From assembly GCF_001949145.1 (NCBI RefSeq), contig NW_019091394.1, positions 658,410-722,409 of the forward strand: a stretch of 64,000 nt of DNA, given 5' to 3'. Each line of letters begins with the position of its first letter. Position 1 is the first letter of the stretch. This document shows positions 12,701 to 24,700 of this stretch, in pieces. Source of the DNA: Acanthaster planci. Taxonomy: Eukaryota > Echinodermata > Asteroidea > Valvatida > Acanthasteridae. The notes below the pieces were generated by a model. That model was not told the origin of the DNA. It saw nothing but the letters and a program-made list of their open reading frames with translations, and ran no database searches. The position numbers and the translations under genes are program-made.

Positions 12701-15700
12701 GAATTGAACTAACTTTAGGATTCTGCCCTCTACGGGGGTGTGATACCTGTACTAAATGGTTCCTTTCTCAGCGGGAGAGTGCTGGTATTAGCAGCCTTCA
12801 GAAAAATGACACCCATCTATCAAAGTAAAATGTAGAAGCTTTCCAGATAAATACCGTTGACTGAGAAAGAAAAATGGATTATCCGCTTTTGGCTCTAGAC
12901 CACAGCGAGGCCCTGGAGTTTTGCCATGAGACCTCAAAGTATTCTTTCCCAGGACTCGTTGTGTCGATTGGCACTTTAAACCAGGTTGAGTGGTAAAAAC
13001 TGGCACAATAAAGCTTGTTTTAAGGGAGAAAAAGCATTGTGGCCAGCAAACATACTTCATTAGACCCAATTGGCTTGTGAAAAACAGTGGTGGTCTACCT
13101 TGGGAGTCAAAGGTCATTGAGGTCAAAGATCAAGAATGAACACGGCCGCCACTTGGATCTTCTGGTGGTCTTGAATGCACACTGGCCACTCCAAACAGTT
13201 TCTCGATCAACGGATATTTGTCCGCAGTCCACTAACCCATTCTCCAAAATAATGCTTTCAGTTTCAGCCGGCCGAGTTCTCCGAGGTGCTCTCTGTTCCT
13301 CATTAACCGAAATTCCAACTTCTCTTTTGTTTTTCCCTCCCCTTATTAACGTCCGTGTCCATCTGGCGGGGGGGGTCGCTGTCACTGTATATTTTCTCCC
13401 CTTGAGCCAGCCCATTCCTTCAGTGTGGGAACGTCCGGCATCAAGACCATGGGTATTCTCATCGTGTCTGTTGGTCACCAAATGATTGTGTATTACATGG
13501 CTTGGTTGCGGGATGCTTTCTTTTTGTGTTTTGTTTCTCTACTTTTGCCCAATGTTGTATTGTAAAACAGATTTGACATTTTGGTTGACTTGCATAACAA
13601 CGACAGCCTGGAGCATTTTTAGTAGTTTCTTCCCGAAAGAAAACTTTGTCCAAAATTGTTAAGTTTGAAAGACAAGGAAATGTGGTTTTTTTTAATAGGA
13701 TTGTGATTATGTGATCATTGGACTGCAGAATTTTTTCTACACCAAAACTACCGTATTCTATAATGCTTCAGTGTGCTTGTTATGATCAGTCACCATGGTA
13801 ACATGTCTAGCATCTTCAAGCCTCATCATCATCTTGCCTGAAATCGTTGTTTTCTTCCTGGTTGATTCACAGATCAACTGATGTTAACTTCGAGACAAAA
13901 CATTTAAAAGTTATGAAAATCCTTTGGAGTGACCTGTAATGTTGGAACGCTCAACTTTATTAAAGAAGAGAACAAGTATTTTGTGAAACTCTCTGTGAAA
14001 TGTTCATTTCCACCACACACAAAAACAACGAACATCCAATAAGAGAATTGACATCAACATGTGCATGAAATGAAGCTGCTACAGACGTCTGTCAACTCTT
14101 TTTTTAGCGCCACATGTTTTTTTCCCCTTGCACCCTGATTTCTTTTCTTTTACCCTGCTTTGCCTTTTGAGTTGTGCATGGTGTAATGCTTTGCTGATAC
14201 GTAGGTTGGCAGAGTTTAGTGCTGTGTCCTGCGGCACCCATGCTCTGACTTTTGGGTGTCAAAATGTATTTTTCTGTTTGTGTTGACTCGTGGTGAGAAG
14301 TGTCGGTCTTTCTCATTGATTTGGTTGATTTGTGAGTGTTTAGTCATGTGTTCGTTGTAATGATTTACTACAGATGTTTTATGGGATAGATGTGTTATTT
14401 TGGGGAGCCAAGTTTTTTGGGCAAATTGGGTTTTTCCCCCAAGATTATTGACCCCAGTTAGAGACCAGAGAAAGGTTGAAATTTCTGTGTGTTCTCTCTC
14501 AAAAAAAATTCCATGATTTGCTGGTGTTGTGTGTTGCTGATTCTCAAAAGTAATTTCCATTTTCTGTTATTCTCTCTTGATTAGAGTGCACTCAAATCTT
14601 GGCTTAACCCTCAGCAGCCTACCTCAAACTAATTTGCTCCTTATCCCAAATCCTAAACTGCCAGTCACACTTCCAAGTTCCCTCTGCAAATGCACTTTAC
14701 TAAATAAAATGCTCTTTCAGAACTTGTCAGTGGGGTATTCCAAGCTCTCGATTTCATCCCCTGAAAAAAGTTGGCATTTCTGTGGCACTTTGTGAAGAGA
14801 GGATGTAAATCCACATTGGAATATTCCATTAATGCTCTGGGGGTGGGCTGAAAGTGCTAAATTCCAGCTTGTTTAAGTTTGCAACTTTGCATCTTCGCGC
14901 AGGGCTCTTTTCTGTCTAACAGTTGCACTGCTCCAAGACCAAAATACAGAAAAATGCCAAAAATTACCACACAGTTCACACAACTGAATATATTTTAATT
15001 TTGTTCCTTTTTTTCATTTTTGGTTACATTAACCAAAATGTTCATTTTTCACACTAATATTGTCACCTCATAATCATAAACTTCCAAACCACTCTTCCAC
15101 CCCCTCTAACAGGAGTGCGGCATTCCACGTCGATTCCTGCCTTACCCAATCAGCACGTCCGACGGATGAGTGCCGGAGGTTGGTTGACAATCTTTCTCTT
15201 TGGTTTTTTTGGTTCCCAGTCTCTCATGTTGTCACTGATTCATTCTTCCATTCTTTGTAGAAAGCACAAAACATGTCATGTTTGCCACATTTTACTTGTT
15301 TGTGGAGAACTGTGCAGGGAATTCGTTCTCTCAGTTTTCACAGTAATGGCGTAATGTGCACATTCCACTGCAAACTGGTCAGACTAGTTTACAAATGTTT
15401 TTTTGAACAACTTCCCATCTTTCAGATCATTGAACAACCATATTTCAGAGCTTTTTTGGTCAGGTTCTTGGCTGCAAAATCACCAGGGATAGCCATTTTA
15501 TCTTAGTCTTGTAACCTGTTTCCCTCAGTTCACAAAAGTGTCTTTTGGAATGTAGTTTGCTCAGAAAGTCAGTAAGAGATTTGAATAGCAAACCCTTGTT
15601 TGTTGACTTTCTTCTGATTCAGACCACATTTAAGCATCTAATTTTCTTCAAATTGTCTTTTAAAAAAAAGGACAGGGCATTAAAAACACTGTAGACAGCA

Positions 15701-18700
15701 AGCCATTTCACTGCCTTAGAATCAAGATATCCTAGTTATTTTTATAGCTCATCTAGAGGCAGAAACATGAAAATCCTTCATTTCAGCACCAGTGACTGGT
15801 ACACGTACAGTGTCACGGGCTGGCATACGAAGAGAGTTGAACACTCTAGAATGAACTCATTTGTAAAACTAAGGTTGTTCACCAGATTTACCAACTGATT
15901 ACAGAGCACCTACATCTAGTTTCTTGTTCCGAACGTTCCACAGAGTTGACAATTCGATTTCTATAGAGCACGCAGAATTCTTTTGCTTTGTGCACGTGCC
16001 GCAGATCTTCACAAGCCGACTGTCTGGCATTTCAGCGGATGTTTGTTGAGAACCAGTCTCGGGTAGAGTTCACCTGTCTCACATACATGTGGCCCACATG
16101 GCACTTTTTGTCTGTCAGTGTAACTATGTTGACTGTCCACAGAATGTTTCTGCAAGGTGCAACAGAGCTCACTCGTTTGCATATGAACTGCACAACTACT
16201 TCTTGAGTGTATTTTATGTTTTGTTGATTGCATAAAGTGATGTAGGTCTTTCTTTTCATCTCATTTTCTTATTTCCTTCCACTGCTGTTACAATCTATAT
16301 CTCTTGGTGTCATTTTTTTTACACTGTTGAAACATTTGTTATCGTATTCAGTTTGCCATTGTTTGATTATGGTGTAAAGTTGTCGTAATAAAAAGTAATG
16401 CTCAACTTCTCTGTTTTTTTACTTTTTTCTCTTACAGGTGGGACAAATGTAGAAAATAAGCTTGTTGTATTCAATAAAAACCTTTTCTTTTCTTATAGGA
16501 AGACCGTTCGAAATAGCAAGTACCGGCAAGCAACCAACCCCTGCATAAGATTAATTTTTACTGTTCGTACATGCATGAATAAATAATGACCTATTCATGA
16601 ATAACGAATGATTGAACATGAATGATGTATGACATGGTAGTAGTTAGGCTGATGCAGCATTGTTTTTTTCCTCAGCTGGTCCATCGTTGTGCATGTATGG
16701 TACACCTTGGTCATGAATAATGTATGACCTGGTCGTGAATAATGCAGGTTTGTCGGAGATTTCGTCGGGGTCCACTAGGTCAATCAGTGAAGTCAGCCGG
16801 TCGGATCGGGGCAGCTCGAAATCCGACCGCAGCAGCACGCGCTCCGACCGCAGCAGCTTGCGGGCCAATCGTCTGTCCTGGATGGGCATGTCAGGTTGGT
16901 CGTCGTCATTGGTCGACTTTGCCTCACCAACCTAAACAGCCCATGCCGCCTAATCTCATTTTGTTTTTGCATAACAACAAACTCCATTCTCTGTAGCTCA
17001 AGATATGTTGATTAAACTTCTAGCATATTAATTTGCATTGACTTGATCGTATTACTTTTGCAATTGAAACAAAAGAGTATGACAGTCCAAATGATTATTG
17101 AAGTAGGGTAACAGTATGTGACTTACTCCCAATAGTGATAGAAGGATCACATGATGAATATTCAGTTTTTATTTTGAATAAATCACTGTTTCCCAAAACA
17201 GGCATTTGATTGCACTGTTAATGCTTGTGCTAGCACTTACAATAAGAGTAAACAAACATTAACTCAAGCCCTACTGATTGTAAAAATGTTTTTCTTAAAC
17301 CTAATTTTTTTGGAGATATGAACACTGCTATTCTCAGTTTCAACTGAGCAGTAACACTCTTGCTTCAGACTTGACTCTGATGTCAAATGTGTCGAATGGC
17401 GTTATCTTATACGAGTGAGGTATTTGAGATATTGGTATATTTTAGAGAAAGTACTGAATAATTCATGAGTAAAGACTGGATAGGCTGTATATCATAACCA
17501 GTGTAATCTCGTCAATGACAGATTTGTAGGTTCCTCAGTTATCCTGGCTTCCCTTTCTGTAGATGATTCTCCCCTTATTTCTTGCAAGTTCTTCCTTGGC
17601 TTTTCCCGGTTTCTCCCACCTTCCAAACCTAATTCCACAGTAATTGCCAAGATTCCTCAGCAATCTCAGACCCAAATGTTGTAATTTTCGGTTTCTTGGT
17701 GGCCAAGTTTGTTGATGTTTAGATTGATTATCATTTGTTCCGTGGAGGTTTGTTCAAACGAACGCACCTGTCACGGTGAATTTTCCTCCGGCCCACCCAG
17801 ACCTTCTTCCGTTGCATGCAGTTTATGTCTCCCCATTTCCACTAATTTGCTCCCCCCTTCTCACTGCCAAGCGAAGGCATGTGACATGATGCGAATGATT
17901 TCTCAATCCCATCGTTGACTCGGATTGATTTCTTCAATTTTTAGCTGTCCATGGTTGCTCCGCCCAGCGTGTGCATGGCTCCGCCCACCATCTGCATGAC
18001 AATAAACTCTGATTTGTTTTTACAGGCTGGTAATATTAACTCATTCTGCCATTTTGGTTTTGATTTTTTTTATTTTTTTTTTTATAAATTTGGGGGGTGT
18101 TATGTGTGCTGGGTCCATGGGTATTTTGAGGGCTTAGATATTGCAAACTAGTCAGGAATTTGTGGATTTATTTTTCTGCATGTTTCTTCATTGAAATACA
18201 CACATGCGTATGTAAACACGGTTAGTCTTGTCTGATCTATTTCGTTAACTCTCCTGTTGGACCCAGCCTTACTTGGGTGTACATGTGTGAGGTCATGGTG
18301 CTTATTCAGGCTAAGCACCGTCGATATATGGATATTATCGATATGGGTTTGATATCGATATCGCCAATGTTAGTTATTTTGTGATATCACTATCAATATT
18401 GGATTTTGGAGAAATATCGAAAATAGTGAAACTTCGAAAACATCGATCTTGAAAAATGTGTTGAAAATATCGCTACTGTGGAACGAGCTTTATTAGAATA
18501 TACGAAAGTGCATCGTCACATTACCATAATTTTCGATAAGCCGCGGCTTAAGTTGGTTCTCACACTGAGTGACAAATGACCCTGTAGCTTATACATGTAC
18601 ATTTGAAGAATAAATTCAGTCACCTATTTCAGTCTTGCACTCAATAATTCGCTTACACTGCCTCGAAAATATCACAAATTTATCCTCCAAAACAGAATTA

Positions 18701-21700
18701 TTTGCTAACCAAAACGTACATAGACTAGCACCACGTGCTGATGATATCGCTATGCACGGCAGCGTGTATCCCATCCCATGTAGGCAAGGTACGCAATATG
18801 GGTGCTGGAACATGTTGCCAAAGTGAATTGGATCACACCATTACAGTGTAGGGGTGTATCCTTAGAACAATTTACCAGCAATTCACACCTGTTGTAGAGT
18901 ACTGAAGTGTGATGTCATTAAGAACCAGAAGATGTTGTACAGATGAATGGGGTACGTGCGCGCGTTGGTTCACGTGCAGGTACTGTTGCTAATGTCTTTT
19001 TAACACACGAGTGTGCATGTGATGTATTCACTTTGGCACTCTGTAATACCTTGAAAATTAAAGTGATTTAAATTGGACATATCGATGTAAAAAACGATAA
19101 TTCAGGCCACTTGTAAGTTTTGACAAGTACCTTTAAAGTGGATGTCCAATGTCAATGAATCATATGGATTTCTAGCAGTTGAGATTAAAAGGATCTGTCA
19201 TCTCTCCATTCCTAACTGCACGACCGAAATTCCCAGATGTCTTAAACGGTTTACATGGCTGTATATATATTTACATTTTCTTCAAAGCATGTACCGCATT
19301 GACTGATTGTTTCATTTGACCAGTTGATTTCTCCCAGTATCCTGTTTTTATTCCTCTTTACGTTCTGTTCTTTTCGTTTTCTTTTTTTTTTGTTCACCCC
19401 CTTTGCATGCCTCTCACCCGTCCTTCAATTTTCTGTTTCTAGACACTCTCCGCAGCCTTCATCTAACCTTACCTGGCCTCTCCTCCTCCCAAACCCACTT
19501 GTCCCCGGTCTCCTCCTCACCGGGGGACGCGAGCCCGCGCCGTTTCCGCAAGCAGAACCCCCTGAGCCAGGTCGGGAAGGGGGACCACGGCTCGCCCGCC
19601 ACCTCTCTGGAAGGTTTGTTTCTCCCGAAATTTCCCTCCGCAGTAAATCAAATGTAACCTGCAGTATCACCCGGGGGCCCAGGTTATTTGGAGACTTACA
19701 CCCGGCTACCGTATTGTAACAAATTAACGAGGTGCACCTGTAGGAGGGACTCGGCTTTCACTGAAATCATCTTCACTGACAAAATTTTAATCCCATTACT
19801 GGCTGTGCTGTCTGTATGACCCTTTGCAATGTATTAACACTGATACGTCCGCTGCTTAGATGTCTGTTGGCACATGGAGGCTTTTGAAAGGCTCACTTTA
19901 TGACGGGAACTTGGAAGGTTCTTGCGCTATCCATTATTCCATGTTAGATAACAATCCCCCCCCCCTAATATTCCTGAGTCTTTCAAGTTATTTTCACTGG
20001 AATGGTTTAGTTATTTGTACCCTACTGGGAACTTCCCTTTCAACTTTTGTGAAGCGATTTTTTTTTATAAAGAGAGGCAAAGTTTGCTCTGTTATTTCAC
20101 CTGGATCATCTCTCGTATCGGTGGTTTGTGTAATCCACGCTGTGATTATTTTCAATTTCAGCCGCATTTTTTGCTGTCTTAACCGTTCATGTCAACCATT
20201 TCTCGGTGGGTTCTTGTCTTTAAAAAACAGGTCAAACCGAAGACAAGATCAATTACCTAAAACGACGATATTTTTCACGAGTATCTTATTGTAAGACCAA
20301 CGGTAGGTTGAAACAAATATTTTTGCCAGGAAGATTCAAACAGCACATAAATTTTATTTTGCTCCGAAAATAATCAAAGACAGATTTCTGGCTGAAGTTT
20401 TTTAGTGACAATATCAGAAATTGCACAAGGAGTACAGTTATTTTTGTCTTGGTTTTGCTGCTTTGGGGACATTTGCTCTTCTCTTACCTTTTCAAATGAC
20501 CTCATCTGAGCTTCCAAATTTCATCTGCATTGCCACTGAAGACAGAAGTCATGAAATGGCGAAAGTTTTCCACCCCTTTTTTAACAAAAAATCAATTCAG
20601 TTTGGGAAAGTATCAAGCTAGGATGCCTCTTTTTTTAAAAATTAGCCTACTGGTAAGAAATATAAAATGCTTCATTGTGACTTACAATCACATTTTTTAC
20701 GTATGTGCGTATTTGTGGGTGCTTGTGCAGCTGTTGGCAGACTGGATTGTTGTTTTAGCTATATAGGCTGTTGGGTTCCCTTCCATCTAGTTATTTAATC
20801 TCTTCAACTTTTTACATGGAGTCAACTTGCAACTGATGTTTTTGACACAGGCAAGTGGGGGAAGGACTACGAGTCCCAGGTGATGGCCTTCAACCGTCTC
20901 CTCGCCAATGTCAAAGGTTTGGTCTGAGACTGGTCCCATGTGGGGCTTTTCATCGGTGCCCATTGGCCTCCTCCATGCCTCTGTACCAAGTCCTGCTAGG
21001 TTACCGTTGTCAAGTACAAATTCCTGCTTCTGTTGATGTCTTGTACCATGGCAGTCTCGGTTTGATTCCAGCTAGGTTTATTCATGTTTCACTGGAAGCT
21101 TGGCATGCCATCAAAGGCGCCTGTGAATCACGGATTTCATGGTTCGAAGCCAACCCGTGCCGTTCGACCCATTACATGCTAGGTTCATGGTCCTACCTCC
21201 TGTTCATGACGTGCCACATAGTGTCAGTGATGTGACACCTGCTTTTGTCACCCTGAGCAACATCCAGCTTATGTTGTACCTCCATTCCGTCTCATTGATA
21301 TCCTAGTTCGACTCCATCTCATGTGATGCCCTGATGGGGCTTATCAGCAAAGATTTGCCTTTTTTTTTTTTAGGAAAGGGCGTTGTTTGGAAGTCTGGAT
21401 TTGCTCACTTCCCATAATCAAATGTCTTTTTTCTCAGGAAATCCATTGATGCAAGGTTGATATATTGATTACATGCTCTGTGTTTGCTTCATTAATCAAC
21501 GTGGTTGGTTCCTTTGTCACTCATGAGTCACAACACTTTACCTATTTGCAAATAAATGGATCCAGTCTTAGGCCCGTTTTCTGTTGTGTATTTTGTCATG
21601 TTGAAATTAATGTGAAGATTTTTCTTGCATTTTGCCCAGCTCTTCACAAGTTGCTTCCGTACTGACATGTTGGAATACATTCTAGCCTGTTGTATATTTT

Positions 21701-24700
21701 AATTCACTCTGCCATTTTGTACCATCATTTCTTCGTATGCTGCCGGTAAAATGAAGCTTTTAACATCTTCCTGACAATTTCCTTTCTGTCCATTTGAAGC
21801 CATGATAATTCTTCACTAATTCATCCAGCATTTTCCAGTTGTTTGAAGCGCTTCATAACCATCACGGCACATTTTCGAGGATGCCAAGAATTGTCCGTTG
21901 ATCACACCTACCCCCCCCCATTTTGATTCAGCAAACATCTCATGCTCACCTCTTTTTTTCCCATTTTCATGCTGCTCCACCCGCTGGATTTATCATCTTG
22001 CCACGCCCCTTCCCCACCCCCGTCCTCACCTTGGACCCATTCCCCGCCAACTAAACTGCTCTCCCCACCGAAGAAAAACCGGAGAATTTGGAGCGCAGCT
22101 CCTCCCCGCCAACCTCCTGCGTTTCACAGCCACCCACCCCCACCAGTTCGGGCCGCGACTCCCCAATCGTGGACGCGCTCAAAGCGCCCTCCACGCAGCG
22201 CTTTCGCAAGATCTCCCTGTCCAAACCACCCCCTTCCCCGACCATCTCTTCGGGGCGTGTCACCTTCACCACCACCATGTCCTCACCGACTCTTATGGTC
22301 ACGCCCAGTCGAGGTTGGTTGGCTTGGTGTCATAAACCTGGACTCAAGTGAACTAATCTGGATACCTAGATTCTCCCGGACTGTTTTTGTGCTGTCAGAC
22401 CACTGCAAACCCCACTTTCTGCAAGAGTTCAGCCAGCACTGGGTCCTATCTTTTTGATAACAACAGCCAATAAATCTGATAGCCCTAACCTCTAAGCATG
22501 TGCCAGTTATATGCACACTGAATCTTTCGGAATTGAACATGGTTACGGGTTACAGTTAACATGTATCTGTGATGGGCATTGATCTTTCAATTTGGTTGGA
22601 GAATAATGAAAGACAAAGAAAAAAAGAGAAAGAAACTGGGCTCACTGTGATAACCTTCTGGCTGCTCTTCCACTCTTGTGTCACTCTGAATGACCCTTAA
22701 CCTTTAACCCTTAACCCTCTTTGTGAAACTCAGAAAATAATACCATTCTATTTGAATGTGTTAGGGTATAGCGGTGTTTCTGTCAGTCGTAGTATGTCCT
22801 CTTTGTACATTTTGCTAAGCTTTCCTGTTTTTGTAGCTATGAATATCTGTGTTTTCCTGCCATTTGTCCTTAAAAAAAAAAAAAAATTTTTCTTAAAAGA
22901 TAAAAACCTGACATTTATCTCATTCCTTCATTGTCATTTCTAGTCATTCATTAAATTTTTTTTTCACCCCAGGTCAACTGGCCATCCTTGCGCTCATTTC
23001 TTAAATGTCAAAGCTGTCCTCTGTCGTAAATAATCAACCAAACCTGTCAAAATACACCTACTTGTTTTGTTATGAAGCATGCTTTTTAACAGTGATGGAG
23101 AGTTTATGTCTGCATTTCTTCTGTAGCATGAAATGTCCAGATTCAGATATTTTACCATTGTAAGAAGAACTTGCTACTGTTCCTTTAATATTTGTTGCTT
23201 GACAATTTCTCTCGTTATTAAAAGCTGGTGTTTAGAGAAAGCTGGTGTTTAGATATAAGCTTGAAATGCATGGCAAGGAAATATCAGGTATTTAACAGTA
23301 TTTGAATGGGTGTGTCATTTGTCTTATGGTATGTGTATATAACTCTCTGTGTTGTATGCTGACCCGTTCATGACTAGTTCAACAGTTGTAAGAATCTGTG
23401 TAATGATGATGTTGACGTTCCACACAAAGCTTGACAGTTTGGCACAAACGACCCGGCGTTTCACCAGTGCATTTTATTGGTGGTACACCTGGGTTGTACG
23501 CAGAGCCGAGGGTCTGTGGATGCGATACGGGGGCTGCTAAGCACAGACAAATATTACTCAGCAAAGTCGGGCACCAGTTCAACATTCACACGACTGGTTC
23601 CCAGCTGATGATTACTTAGTATGTAAATTTCCTGAGCCAGTTTTTTTTGGCGGGGGGGCCGTTGTGAAATCGATGTCGCTCTCTACATCCTCCCCAACCT
23701 ACCTCTTTCCCCTCCCTTCACTTCATCCACATCGTGTCATAGATACCATTAAATTGAGTAGAAAAAAAAATGTAAAAAGTGTCAACAATCAAAAGTGTAC
23801 TTGGACTAGTAGCATGGAAAGTACATTCAGTATTCCAAGTTCCTTACCCATTCAAAACTTTTGGTTTGCTGTTTGTTTGCATGGACAAACTGTCGATTGC
23901 ATTTTGGACAAATTGCATTTTTGGTTTTAATTTTTGTTTCATCTCATATTTTGTTTGCATTTTCATACCGATATGGTTTCTAGTTTTCCAAGTGCTAGTT
24001 TTGCGTGATTGACATGAAGCACTGCATTTTGTTGGATGTTTTAACCCAATCTAAGAATGGTCTGCTTTGCAGTATGCATCTCTGAGAAGCAACTGTTTCA
24101 TTTATAAGCATGGTGATTATTTTGAAGTGAGTGCTCAATTTACGGTCTGGAATCAAATGGAAGCTACTGGGTAGTGTTGTAGTCGAGACCATCTCAAGAC
24201 CAGTCACAAGTGACAGGGTGAACAATGACAAAGGAACGCTTTTGTTGCAGTTCATTTGAATAGCTTGTGACTTGAATTCAGACTGGAGGTCTTGTGAAGG
24301 TCTTAAGTGGTCTTGTGAAGGTCTTAAGTGGTCTTGTGAAGGTCTTAAGTGGTCTTGTGAAGGTCTTAAGTGGTCTCGACTACAACACTGCTACTGGGTA
24401 GTGGTGAGTGGTTTTGTCATTCAGATTTCCCAATGTAGAACACAGTAGAGTGAAAGTCGGAAAATGGCAGTTTTGGAATCAACCTAGAATGCCAAAAACT
24501 TGGATACGAGTCTTTCTGCATCCTGGCTCGGTTTTGTCGTGTTTCCTTTTGAAAAAAAAGTTCAATACACCACTTGCATCTACTTACTTTAGCTGGGTCT
24601 TTGCACTGTCCAACTCAGAAAATTTGGCTTTGGCTAGTCAAACCAGCACTTTAGTGGCAAAAATATACAGCCATAGCCAATAGGTGCGTGGTCAGACTAA

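Noticed and set aside
13269..13286. 18-nt phase-1 segment after gctttcagtttcag
   Set aside because: The donor (GAG|GTGCTC) is weak and there is no similarity; chance is likely.
13107..13485. Overlapping open frames on both strands of about 125-132 aa
   Set aside because: No family similarity, low-complexity content, and they fall in a DOCK-D intron.
17945..17968. Possible 24-nt phase-1 exon after caatttttag
   Set aside because: The donor (CAGC|GTGTGC) is poor, and the sequence is part of a direct repeat (ctccgccca).
22693..22720. Telomere-like aacctttaacccttaaccct
   Set aside because: Too short and irregular; an interstitial A/C-rich tract, not a telomere.
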